The position numbers and the translations under genes were made by a program. From Aurantiochytrium sp. KH105 (Eukaryota > Sar > Bigyra > Thraustochytrida > Thraustochytriidae), in the NCBI GenBank assembly GCA_003116975.1, contig BGKB01000154.1, positions 34,346-98,345 of the forward strand: a DNA stretch of 64,000 nucleotides. The letters are read 5' to 3'. The notes below the pieces were generated by a model. It did no database searches, was not told the origin of the DNA, and saw only the letters and a list, made by a program, of their open reading frames with translations. The stretch's first letter is position 1. The number at the start of each line of letters is the position of its first letter. Below, piece by piece: positions 28,648 through 38,788 of this stretch.

Positions 28648-30795
28648 ATGCTTGCGAACAAGAGTGGCTCGTACTATGAGGAGTACCGGAGATCCAGGTC
28701 TCGAGCGCGCCCCGGTCTAGAAGATGAGAGACTTTTGACGGATCGAGCAGCATACCAGAGCTTTCTTGAAGTGCAGCTTGAACGCGTCTCAGCGGCATGT
28801 TTGACATCGCAAGGTGTAAGCGACAGGATCGAGGAGGTTCAGGCCGCTGTACTCACATTTGACGAGAAAATCAACAACCTCTCACGAGCCGTCAAACTCA
28901 CAGAATCCAAAGGCGAGCGCCAGGTTGAAGAGACGGCCAGCACCGTGCAAGATGCAACTCGCAAGCTCAGTGATGTTGCCGACGATGTGCTCCGTCTCGA
29001 CAAAAAGCTCGACCTCACTCACCGCGGTCTAGGGAGATTGCGCGTCGAGACAGAAACCTTCGAGCAACGCCAAAAGGACTTGACCGAAGTGCTACGACGA
29101 CGCCTCGAAGAAAAGATCCTCGACATAAGCAGTCGCATCGAGCTTGAGGAGGCCCGTGGAAAGACGAATGAGAACCGCATTCTCTCATTGGGCGACATGG
29201 CCCGTGCAGAGACGAAGAACACAGCGGAGACATTGCAGAGTAAACTTGAACTCCAACTAGAGGCGCTTCGCGAGCAAGTCGATCTTCGCGTCTCTTCGCT
29301 CGAAACTCGTGTCAGCACCGGTCTCGAGCACTTTAAGGCTTACGAGGCTGCTGTGGGTGGCGCCTCGCACCTTGCTCTTGAGACCGATGATGCGAGCTCA
29401 AGCGATGATGGTGAACGCCGTGGCAAAGCTAGCGCGAGATCTCGTTTGCAGCGCGGACCGCTAACGCTGGGAATGATGGGTCTCGGGCCAGCGTCGGGCC
29501 CCGTTGCGGCTGTACGATCAGAGGTGGAGCGCGTTCGTCAAGAAGCTGCTACCCATACGGATGCCACCGCAAAAAGGGTTCTCGCTGCGCTCGAGGCCCT
29601 CGAAGTGAAGGTGAGCCGGGCTGCTGATGCGCCAACGGCGTCTGCGCAAACAGTAACGCGCCTCACGCGTCGGCTTGATGAAATGGAGCTGCGAATGGAA
29701 GCGACCGAGCAAGAGAACCTCCATCTTAAAGACGAAGTGAGCTCGCTGCGGCTGGCACTCCGTCGAGCTGGCGTGTCAAGTCCGCCCAGCGCTAACGAAG
29801 AAGGTTCTCCGGATAAGTGCAGCGAAGTGGCCGAAGCTGTCGCAACTGAGGAAGTGACCCAGCTTCGACCACTCACGAGAACTGAGATGCGTGACCATGT
29901 TCAGCGAGCCGTGTCTCAGGTGAGCAAAGACTTGCGATCTGTGCTCGAGGCCGTCGAGCGCAAGCTTGCCACGCAGAGTGAGCTCGTCGCCGACAGCATG
30001 GGCAAGGTTGAGTCTTTTATGGACGTTTTCGATGAGGCGCAGACCACCATCGAGGAGCGCGTTCGGGCCGGCCGCACACAGGAAAAACGTTTGCAAGCCA
30101 TGCTGCAAGCTACCGCCGAGGCGATGCAAGCCGAGGATGAGCGCGACTTTCGCCTCGGCGCAGAGGTAAAGTTCGAGCCTTCGGCATACCAAATTGCCAT
30201 GGAAACTTTTCAGCAACCCGCCATGACGAGGCGTGTCCGAGGTGCGCGTGCGGCGGGTACAGCAGCGCGCAGCAAACAATCCTCCAAAACGCGAGGGGTT
30301 GGAGCCAAACGGTCAAGCAAGGGCCGCTCAGGGGCGGTGGCGCCTGCGGTAACAAGACCAACTTCGAGACGCGCTCGATCGTTTTCAACAGGTTCTGACG
30401 CGGCAGACGTGGCGCCAAGCCATACTGAACCGACCCTGTCCTCGATGCGTCGGCGACGAAGCAAGACGCCGCCGCCTTTTGTAACAAACAATGAATACAT
30501 TGAGCGCGTCCGTCACGCAAGCATGACGGATGACGAGGGCAGTGGCAACTTTACGGATTCCTCAGGCCCCCATGGTCGGGATGGAGGCGGCAAGCGAGGT
30601 CGTGCGCAGCTTGCACGAGTTTCGTCGACCGAAATGATTGATTCGCTCGACGGGGCCATGCCGAGCGAGTCGGCCGTGATTTTCGCACAAGAACCCTTAC
30701 GCGCCACCGATGGACGGCGAGATGCGCGAGCATCGGAGATCGCCGCTGCATCGCGCAGGCCTGCCTGGAATGCGGCAAGACCTCCCTCACGCTAA
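28648..30795 (+). CDS. Coiled-coil protein, unknown function
   Basis: The protein has 715 residues from the first ATG at 28648; an earlier in-frame GTG adds only six residues. Long heptad-rich helices occupy about residues 55-240 (for example DRIEEVQAAVLTFDEKINNLSRAV and DDVLRLDKKLDLTHRGLGRL), 290-380 and 410-480. Between them is an acidic Ser/Asp stretch (TDDASSSDDGE). The last about 190 residues are basic and disordered, with KRSSKGRSG and RRRRSKTPPPF, like a phosphorylated or microtubule-associated tail. Such layouts are common in centrosomal, ciliary and cytoskeletal scaffolds, but no family is recognised. The possibility of a missed 5' exon is open. Confidence 0.75.
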   Translation: MLANKSGSYYEEYRRSRSRARPGLEDERLLTDRAAYQSFLEVQLERVSAACLTSQGVSDRIEEVQAAVLTFDEKINNLSRAVKLTESKGERQVEETASTVQDATRKLSDVADDVLRLDKKLDLTHRGLGRLRVETETFEQRQKDLTEVLRRRLEEKILDISSRIELEEARGKTNENRILSLGDMARAETKNTAETLQSKLELQLEALREQVDLRVSSLETRVSTGLEHFKAYEAAVGGASHLALETDDASSSDDGERRGKASARSRLQRGPLTLGMMGLGPASGPVAAVRSEVERVRQEAATHTDATAKRVLAALEALEVKVSRAADAPTASAQTVTRLTRRLDEMELRMEATEQENLHLKDEVSSLRLALRRAGVSSPPSANEEGSPDKCSEVAEAVATEEVTQLRPLTRTEMRDHVQRAVSQVSKDLRSVLEAVERKLATQSELVADSMGKVESFMDVFDEAQTTIEERVRAGRTQEKRLQAMLQATAEAMQAEDERDFRLGAEVKFEPSAYQIAMETFQQPAMTRRVRGARAAGTAARSKQSSKTRGVGAKRSSKGRSGAVAPAVTRPTSRRARSFSTGSDAADVAPSHTEPTLSSMRRRRSKTPPPFVTNNEYIERVRHASMTDDEGSGNFTDSSGPHGRDGGGKRGRAQLARVSSTEMIDSLDGAMPSESAVIFAQEPLRATDGRRDARASEIAAASRRPAWNAARPPSR

Positions 30796-31932
30796 GGCGG
30801 AAGAAGAGAGATGACCATGCTTGAAACGTGCAAGGTGAACACTAACAGTAAGGCATTTCTCTGTTTCCAATTCTGAGTTGGAAAGGCGTGGCTTTCCGCG
30901 TCACGTCTAGGAAATGATTGGAGGCCGAACCTAGGTCTAGGCTTCTCGAGTCCATTAATCGATAATTGATTCCGAGCTTCGACCAGGCCATTCACGGCTT
31001 GATGATGCATCTTGCGTGCGACATGTATAAAAGAAGTTACCAGATCCAACGAGTTTTGAGACTCGATTCATCCATGCCCTCAGCCTCTTGTCATGGCCAT
31101 CCCGCTCGCGCTTGCCTCGCGTCGTGCTCTCTCTCGCCTTGCAATATGCTCCTCGATGGCTACCGATGTGCCAAAAAGGAAGGAAAAAAATGGACTCGGC
31201 CTACTTCTAGCTTTCTCGACCTTTCCTCCAAGTATGTCGTCCCAGGGCACCAACCCAAGCCAAAGAGGCGACGGCAGCGCGTCTCTCCCCTCTTTCAGCG
31301 TGCCCGGCGCCAAAGACTGCTTGCAGGCCCTCGTGGTCATGCCGCGGCGCGCCTCATCCGGCCTGGGCTCGTTCCGCATTGCGGCGCTTGCGGAGACTTG
31401 TCACGCTCGACTTCGGGTACTTGCGAACCTTTTCATCTCATTTGCTGCTCATCCCAAGCAGCGCGCGTGCAAGGCGAAAGAAGTAGCGCCTAGTAGAAAG
31501 AATGCCGAATAAGGGGCGAGCAAGGAAGCGGAAGCCAGACAAACAAACAAACACACAAACAAACAAACAAACTCCAATCCGGGGACGCCGAAGCCGCAGC
31601 GCACGAGCGCGAGAGGCCGAGCCGCGCAGGCAGACAGGCGGACGACCGACTTGCCGGCCAGCGCCGCGCGCGAGCGAGCGCCGCAGCGCGGAGCGGAGCC
31701 CTGGATCGCGTTGCAGAGAGAGCGAGCGAGGCGAAGGAGCGCAGACGACCGACTCGCCACGGCCCAAGACAGAACCCCGCGCACGGGCGGAGCGCAGGCG
31801 GCCCCTCCGTGCCGGCGGCGCGCGGCTCCGTCCTGCGCCGTCTTGCGCGGCCCCGCCCCGCGCCGCCCCCCTCGGGCAGGAGCTGGCGGACGGCGAGCAG
31901 GAGGCGCGTGCTGTTCAGGCAGAGCATCGACG
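30796..31932. other. 1.1 kb intergenic, 5' flank of the MYRF-like gene
   Basis: Contains a TATAAAAG element (31026-31033) with an ATG-initiated 139-codon frame about 60 bp downstream (31093-31512), which resembles nothing known. An AAACAAAC repeat (31542-31570) and a GC-rich region precede the start at 31933. Confidence 0.45.
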
Positions 31933-32475
31933 ATGGAGGAGGCCGACGCCGGCGCCTTTCGCGCCTCCACCTCCGGAGAAGGGGACGGCGGCGAGCGGCG
32001 CGGACGCGCGGCGATCTCTGCGGCGCAGTTCACCTCCGCATGGGAGGAACACCCGCGAGAGATGCCGCCCAGATTCCCTGCGACGTATCAGCACCAACAA
32101 ATGCACCAACACATGAACCGAAACCAGCAGTATGACTCCCGCTACCCTGCATATCCGCAGCACGTGTATGACGGCGCGTTTCATGGCTCGAGCGAAGGTC
32201 TGTATGGGCCGACAGCCATGCCATTGCAACGCAACGTCCACTCAACCGTCGATATGCAGATTGTCCAGCACAGATATGCACCAAGGGCGGACATGCAATC
32301 TCAGATGGAAATGTATGCAAGACATCCAACTCATTCGGGCTCGCATCAGCTACCGCCCAATTCATATTCTTTCGACGATGAGGACATGTTGGGGGACTTT
32401 CTCATGTCCGAAGAGGGCTTTTTGGGCGACAATCAGGACGCGACGGCTCCCGAGCCACAATCCGCCGTGTTGTCA

Positions 32476-32511
<36 letters not shown>

Positions 32512-32724
32512 TCATCGCCAGCTGCAACAGCGCCCAGCTCAAATCATAAAGAACAAATGCCGGTGTTGAAACGTGTCGAAAAGGCAGAACCTGGCGATCG
32601 ATCGGCTGCGCAAAGTCGGCAGTCCACTTCTTCTGCAACGTGCGAGTCTTGCAGCGATCAAGAGGTGAAATCAAGCTCTTCAAGCCGCACAAAGCGCCAC
32701 GTACGACAGATTTCGGCATCTTCA

Positions 32725-32759
<35 letters not shown>

Positions 32760-34857
32760 TGCGCCATCATCACTACCCTCCGATTTATCACCCTCTTCGC
32801 CCTCCACCCCTGCCGGATCGGCATTTTCGTTCGAGCAAGTGTATAAGCTCCTCGAGGCTGCAGTGAAGGGCCAAATGGAACCCAATATCCCTATTCGCTT
32901 GCAGGCATCACCCATTTGCACCGAGGTGACTCAGTTCTTTGTACAAAATTCCACATCGAGACTCACGGAAGCAGAACGTCAAGAGTCTCTTGGCGACCCG
33001 GAGCTCTTGGTCGGCGTCAAGTATCAGAGTTTCTCGAATGGCGAAATTTGGTGGTCGCCTGAAAACGGATCAACGCGAGGCGTTGTCGCGCGCAAGATGA
33101 GCCGCCGCGTACGATCTTACAAGTCAAGCGCAAATCAGAGCGACTCGCACGGGTTCGCGGGGCGATGGTTCAGTCTCTTGAGTCGCGATAATGCGGACGT
33201 CGAGGTGAAAAGAATCAACTGTAGGCTATTTGTCGTGCCTGATTCACCTTCGCTGGTGCAATTCTGGCCGGACGACGAGTCTGGACAAGCACCCGGAGCC
33301 AGTTCAAAGCGCCAACGCATCTCTCTTCCAACTCTTCCGGAGCGGGTCTCCTCTTCCTCTTCGCCCCCGTCCTCCTCGCGTCTCGCATCCCCTGTAAAGG
33401 GAATGTCATCAGTGAAACCGAGCCCAGCGTCTGCGCCAACAAAGGGCGACACAGGCGATGGCCGAGGTCAACCTGTATCCCCTGGCACGGACTCGATGCA
33501 GTCTGGCGAGGGCCCTTCTGGAAAGCATGGCTCGAGTTTGTTGTCATGCGTTTATAGCAAGGACAGCGGCGCGGCAGAGGACACCGTCCACGTAAACGGG
33601 GCGCTGCATGTTCACGGCGACACTGTCTTTAAAGGCGACTTGTGGGTGCGAAATCTACGCGTGCTTGGCACTCTTACCGTGGAGGGCGGTATCAATGGGC
33701 AGCTGGTGACGCCCCCAGAGGCTGCTGACTATGCTGAGTGGTTCGAAAAGCTCGATCCAAAAGAGGAGATTGAGCCGGGTGATGTGGTGCAGCTGCGTTC
33801 TCCGGAACAGAAAATCACAAAGGATACTTCCGGTCTTGGCCCCTTCCTCGTCGTGAGCACCACGCCATCTGTGGCGGCAGGTGTGCCGGAGGGCGTCAAG
33901 CGTCGCAGTGGTATGCTATGCGGTTTTCTGGGCCAGGTTCCCATCAAGGTGCAAGGGCCGGTTCGTTGCGGAGACCTCTTGGTGCCGAGCGGAGACAGCG
34001 ATGGGTACGCTGTGCAAGGACGTGTCTTTCACGCAAGCAACTACCAGCCTCTTGCCACAGCAATGGTGTCGTGTGGACCTGGACCGGATGTGGTGCTTTC
34101 GTTTGTGCGTTGGCCTCATGACACGAAATGGAATGAATATCGCGATGAAGACAAGAACCAGCTCGCTTCGATCGAGCGTGTATGGGACAAGACCTTCGTC
34201 ATGTCGGTGTTGTATCTCTTCAAAATCGTGGCGCTTTCGACGGGCATTTATCTTCCTCGGTTCAACATGGACATTTACTTGGTATTACTGACCGTGGAAA
34301 TCGCGTTGACAGTCTGGGCACTCTTTCACTTCCCCAACTATTACGAATTTGCCTGGGAAGGTCGCATTTATGAGGGTTCGTTGACGGTGAAACTCTTTGG
34401 ATGTATTTTTTTGCTGTATCAGCTCTTTGGTGGAAGTGACCCTGTGGAGCAAAATCAGGCGCTCACGAAGCGAGAAATTCGCGACGTTCTTGTGGACACA
34501 GCGTTTCTGTGTTACGAGATCTTTTCTGGCTGGGTAGCCATTAATGTGATGGCGCAGACACGACGAGCCGTCAAGGAGCGCTGGGATTCGGTCGACCCGG
34601 ACATTCTATTCGAATCCGACTTCGAGCGCCGCAAACGCGTGCTGATCGGGAAAATCAGCAATTTTTTGCGGGGAGAGTCGAAAGCAATTGCGAACGACGT
34701 GAGCACTCACCACAATCCTCGTTGCGGTGAGAAAGCGACCAAAAGTATGACTCAAACGCACCGCGCGGTCAAGTTTTTGGAGGCCTCGCTCGGCCTGGAC
34801 GGCGTCCCGCAAGCTGTCGATCGCGGGACAGCTGTGCGCACCAAGAAGCTTGAATAA
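31933..34857 (+). CDS. MYRF-like membrane protein with phage-tail-type intramolecular chaperone/autocleavage-like domain
   Basis: The protein has 974 residues from the ATG at 31933. The N-terminal 550 residues are largely disordered, with Gln/His/Met-rich and two poly-Ser tracts (about 180-196 and 261-276). Inside them is a compact unrecognised domain (about 310-450) containing LLVGVKYQSFSNGEIWWSPENG. From about 550 there is a beta-helix-like run (VHVNGALHVHGDTVFKGDLW, then VRNLRVLGTLTVEGGINGQL). It leads into ADYAEWFEKLD near 597 and EPGDVV...GFLGQVPIKVQGPVRCGDLLVPSG. This resembles the C-terminal self-chaperone domains of phage tail/neck appendages (G2- or S74-type). Four hydrophobic spans follow (about 751-875), then a charged tail. 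The order cytosolic region, self-cleaving helix, membrane is that of animal MYRF, which releases a transcription factor from the ER. Confidence 0.72.
32473..32520. repeat. TCG/TCA repeat encoding poly-Ser
   Basis: Run of about 16 serine codons, mostly TCG, in the MYRF-like gene. A second Ser-codon run of similar size (TCC/TCG) lies at about 32716-32760 in the same frame. Confidence 0.9.
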
Positions 34858-35064
34858 CGCGTTGAATTCGTCTTATTTCACTGTACCTGATGTTATGATT
34901 TGATTTTTGTATGATTTGATTTGTTCGGTTTGATTTCAGATCACATTCCCCTTGCTCTCCGCGGCACCGCAGAAAGACTTGTTCATTGATAGTACCATGT
35001 TTCATTCGTCAAAGGGGACAGCTCGCGGCCAGTGTTCGCTTCTGCGTCGGAACAAGAGAAGGAA

Positions 35065-36091
35065 TTACTTTTGCTTTCGTGCCCCATAGCGTTTAATGTT
35101 TTGCAGCTTTTCAATCGTCTCGGCGATACCCGCCAGCACACTCGCCTTGCGCTCCTTCTCTCGCATGGGTACGGGACGATCGAGATTGTGTTGCACATTT
35201 TGCAGACGGTCAATCGCGGCAGCAAGCTCGAGAGAAAGTTCAGTAGCGTCAGCGAGACGATGACTCAGCTGCTTCTGGAGCTTACTCATGAGACTTTGTG
35301 CGCGTCGAAGCTCCTCGTCAGCAATTGCTAGATATGCTGCACCATCCTCGGCAATGTGGAAACCAGCCGAGAAGAGAAGCCTGCAATGCTCAGAGACAAG
35401 TCAGTGTCAAAAAATAACTCACGCAGCTCTCATGACGACTATAAACGAGTGCAACTTACATGGCTTTTCCTGGACCGGGGGCGGTGAGCCCGCAATCTCG
35501 AAGAGTGCTCTCGTTGGCGCGGACCTTGGACTTGACGAGAAGGCGTTGTTGCGCCACAGGCACACCGAGTCGACTTTGCAAGTTGAGCTTGATATCTTCA
35601 ATGGTCCATTCTTCGTGTGGCGCGACGACCTGAAAAACGCGCTTACCTTGCTGCACGTTGACGAGCACAGCGCCGGCGTCTAGCTGCGACACGTCAATGG
35701 TTTCCTCTTCTTGTGCGCCTTGGTCAGCATCATCATCATCGTCATCTCCAGCCTCGTCTTGTTCGTCATCGTTGTCTTCAGCGTCGAGCTCTGAGGATGG
35801 GAGTGGGGTATCAAGAACGTGGGTGAATCGCTCGGTGAGCATGATCATACCTTTGATGGTGACATCAGCGCCTTGCTCGAGCTTTTTTCGCTCCGCGGCG
35901 CTCAGCACGTCGTGGAGCTTGGTCGCGTCTGGTCGTTCTTTGGCCTTGAGGAGAAGCCGTTGCGCTTCCACGACGAGACGTGAGTCGCACTCATCTCGAA
36001 TGCGCTGCTTGAGCTCGCCAACAGAGGTTTCTGGCGCGACCGCGTCAACTTGAAAGCGAAGACTTTTGCACGCAAGCTTGACGCTGATCAT
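35065..36091 (-). CDS. Double ubiquitin-like, BAG-domain-like co-chaperone (two exons)
   Basis: Two exons on the minus strand: 35460-36091 and 35065-35380, joined over a 79 bp intron with GTAAGT donor and TTGCAG acceptor, phase 2; product 315 residues. Residues 1-85 form one ubiquitin-like fold (SVGELKQRI...VVEAQRLLLKAK). After an acidic linker (DDDDDDADQ), about 128-215 form a second (WTIEDIKLNLQSRLGVPVAQ, QRLLVKSK, TLRDCGL), whose last strand spans the splice junction. The C-terminal about 85 residues are helical and end RKASVLAGIAETIEKLQ, like the final BAG helix. BAG proteins act as HSP70 nucleotide-exchange factors, and BAG1 carries one ubiquitin-like domain. Two ubiquitin-like domains are unusual. 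The BAG call is moderate; a generic helical bundle is the alternative. Confidence 0.8.
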
Positions 36092-36490
36092 CTTCTTGTT
36101 TCTTATCCTACCACACGGACGGCAGTCGCAACTCTATCAGGTATCTGCGGCTGCAGTCTGTCGTGCGTGTGAAGAAAGAGAGACTGGCCGCGATTGCGAA
36201 AGCTCAGCGCCCTGGCAGACCCGAGGACGCCCTTGCGCACCGTCTCGTCCACGATGCACCTATTGACCTTTTGATCGCGAGTTTTCACAAGAAAATTTTT
36301 GCCAAATCAAAAGAGAGAGACGGAGCAAATAGCCAGGGAAGACTCAGAAAGAGCGCCATGCTTGGAGACCTTGCTTGATTTTAGGAATAGGCCCTAGGCA
36401 TACTAGGTTCATTGTTGTTGATAGTGAAAAAAATTATGTAAGCCTATGTGCAAATCATCATTCTACATCAAGGTGAACGACATAGCATCA
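36092..36490. other. Intergenic between two minus-strand genes
   Basis: 5' flank of the ubiquitin-like/BAG gene and 3' flank of the WW-J gene. No gene or recognisable element. Confidence 0.5.
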
Positions 36491-38788
36491 TCATGAGCTC
36501 TCGGCGCGCGCGCGACGCGACGCACTCGAGCTCTTGCGTGCCGTCGGGGGTGCTCCCATGCTTTTGTGATGCTTGGGGCGCTTCCTGCGCGCGCCCTTCT
36601 TCTTCTTCGGATTACGTTCGGCATGAAAGCGCTCAAACCATTCCTCGTTCTTTTGCAAGTGAATCACGAGGAGCGTGAGTCGCGAGTGCAGAAATTCACG
36701 CTGACGCTGATCAGGAGCCTCGAGATCGTAGGAGCGGTCGGCAGTGAGGATACTCAGGTACTTGTGTTCCTTGCGCAGACTGCCCGTGGCCAAGAGAGCT
36801 CCAGTTTGCATACCCTTGGTGACCTTCGTGACGTCTTGAATCTTGATACGCTTCATGTTCTCGAGCTCGGCCTCCGAAGGCTCGAGGTTCCGCTTCTTGG
36901 CAATGTGAAGCCATTCATGGTCAGTGCTGAGCCAGAACATGCGACGGTGCACAAACTGACGATCGATGAACTTCCATCCGTATGGTTTGCGCGAGTGCGG
37001 GTGTTTGCGAATCGCAGTTCCAGAAACGATAAAGTTGATAAAGCTTTGCACGACCGAGGCGTGCACCTGATACTGCTGGAGGCCCATGCGATCGTACAGT
37101 TTGCGCTCCCATGGATCGGAGAGACACTGGTATGCTTGTCCAATTTGGGTCGACTTCTTTTGCGCCGCGTCGCGCTCGGCGTCGTTGCCCTTGAACTTGT
37201 CAGGGTGGTACTTCATCATCGCGCGATGGTACGCCTTTTTCAGCTGCGCGGCCGACACTTCGGGCTCCACCTCGAGAAGTTTGTAGTAGCAGCCCTCTTC
37301 GAGCTCGCGCACCTGCTTCTGGGCCCTAGCCACCGCCTCCGCCTCTGCCTGGACGGCCCGAAGTTGCTCGTCGACATCCTTTTCTTCTTCCTCGATGTTC
37401 CCGTACGGGATGACTGAGTCCGTGTTGGCACCATTCTCGCGTACAGCGGCGCCGGGCCGCGGGCGAGATTGAAAAGAAGCCTCGTCCGCGCCGTTAGGGC
37501 CGCCTAGACTTTGCAGGACCTCGTTAATGTAGGCCTCCTTGTCAAAGTCGGTGTCTTCGGACAGGGCGCGAGCGCGTTCTTGCATCCTGTGGATGCTCTG
37601 GCGACGCTCCATGAGACTATCTGCGTACTCTTCAAGTTCGGACAGGAGGCCGGCGGTGTATGATCCGGCGCCATTGGCCCCCATACCGTCATTTTCAGGG
37701 GTGAGACTCTCATTAAAGCTGGCCTCCTTGCTGCCGACGACGCCGGGCGTCTGCGAGGACGGAGCAGCCGGGTTGGCGTCGGCATCGCCCGACTCGGCCG
37801 TGGGCCCCACCATAACGAAGCCCATGGGCCCATCGCTCGCGGGGGCCAAGGCTGAAGCCGTGGCCGGGGTCGAGGACGAAGCAGATGCAGAGGCCGAGGC
37901 GCTTCCAGCGAGATCTCCATCCGCTGGCGCCGGAGCAATGTTCAAAGGACTGTCTGCACCGTTGTCGTCTCCCGATGACCCCATGGGCGCAGGGGGCGAG
38001 CCCATCGAGTCTGCGATATGTGCTGCGGGGGCAAAGCTCGACTGCAGCGTGAGCTCGCGAAGTTCCTGGATTTGCGACTGCAAGACCTTCCACTCGGACT
38101 TGAGGCGAACCATGTGTTCCTCGCGCTCCCGCTGCAACTGGCGACGCGCCTCCTCGATTTCGCCCCAGGCCGTGCGAAGCGCCGGGACCTCGGCGGAGGG
38201 CGTCGTGGCGCTGCTCGAGCTGCTCGACGTACGGTCACAGTCTGCGCCATCCGAGGAGGGCGGGTGGGCATGCTCGCTGGTTTGCAGCACGCGATCGGCC
38301 TCGAGGAGCTCGGGCGGCTTGGTCCATCGGGACTCCTTGGTGTGGCGGTTGAAAAAGTACGTGCGCCGGTGCTCAGGCGAGTACACCTCGATCCAGACAG
38401 CGCGAGGCTTGCGTGTAGGCTTGCCGCGTTTCTCTTCGTACGAGGATGGCGGGACCTTGGGCGGGTCCCTCTCGGGTCCGGGCGTAATCGAGGCAGCGCG
38501 CTTCGAAAACTTGCCGGTCTGATCTTGCTCGGGCTGTTGCTGCTCGGGCGCGGCATCTTCGTCGAGCTTCGCCTTGTTCGAGAGCGTCAGCAGCGGGCCT
38601 TCCGACGCGGGTCTCGTCCACGTGCTGCGGCGCGTTTTCTTGTTAAAGTAGTACGGTCGCTTGTACGTCGGGTCCAGCCCCTTGTACCACCCTGGCGGCA
38701 GGCCTTCCTTGCTCGGTCGTCCTGCGCTCCTGGGCAGCGTCGCCGAGGTCCTCTTGGCGGCCTCCTCGCCGGGCACCTGCTCCGCCAT
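36491..38788 (-). CDS. WW-WW-J-domain protein with C-terminal PH-like region
   Basis: The protein has 765 residues from the ATG at 38788. Two WW domains are clear: LPPGWYKGLDPTYKRPYYFN...TWTRP (about 28-60), and a second near 129-160 with RTYFFNRHTKESRWTKP, whose first Trp-containing strand is less standard. A disordered Ala/Ser/Pro region and a short coil (about 220-250) follow. A J domain with an intact HPD motif lies at about 497-570 (YYKLLEVEPEVSAAQLKKAY, KYHPDKFKG). The segment at about 590-735 (RRMFWLSTDHEWLHI, KIQDVTKVTKG, LTLLVIHLQKNEEW) looks like a pleckstrin-homology-type fold and matches the C-terminal part of the J-like protein at 48316-49364. The basic tail (KKKKGARRKRPKHHK) could be a nuclear signal. 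J domains stimulate HSP70; WW domains bind Pro-rich peptides. Confidence 0.88.
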   Translation of the reverse strand: MAEQVPGEEAAKRTSATLPRSAGRPSKEGLPPGWYKGLDPTYKRPYYFNKKTRRSTWTRPASEGPLLTLSNKAKLDEDAAPEQQQPEQDQTGKFSKRAASITPGPERDPPKVPPSSYEEKRGKPTRKPRAVWIEVYSPEHRRTYFFNRHTKESRWTKPPELLEADRVLQTSEHAHPPSSDGADCDRTSSSSSSATTPSAEVPALRTAWGEIEEARRQLQREREEHMVRLKSEWKVLQSQIQELRELTLQSSFAPAAHIADSMGSPPAPMGSSGDDNGADSPLNIAPAPADGDLAGSASASASASSSTPATASALAPASDGPMGFVMVGPTAESGDADANPAAPSSQTPGVVGSKEASFNESLTPENDGMGANGAGSYTAGLLSELEEYADSLMERRQSIHRMQERARALSEDTDFDKEAYINEVLQSLGGPNGADEASFQSRPRPGAAVRENGANTDSVIPYGNIEEEEKDVDEQLRAVQAEAEAVARAQKQVRELEEGCYYKLLEVEPEVSAAQLKKAYHRAMMKYHPDKFKGNDAERDAAQKKSTQIGQAYQCLSDPWERKLYDRMGLQQYQVHASVVQSFINFIVSGTAIRKHPHSRKPYGWKFIDRQFVHRRMFWLSTDHEWLHIAKKRNLEPSEAELENMKRIKIQDVTKVTKGMQTGALLATGSLRKEHKYLSILTADRSYDLEAPDQRQREFLHSRLTLLVIHLQKNEEWFERFHAERNPKKKKGARRKRPKHHKSMGAPPTARKSSSASRRARAESS

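Noticed and set aside
31093..31512. 139-codon ATG frame about 60 bp downstream of a TATAAAAG element
   Set aside because: No similarity or domain; promoter-like element alone is weak support. Kept only as a note.
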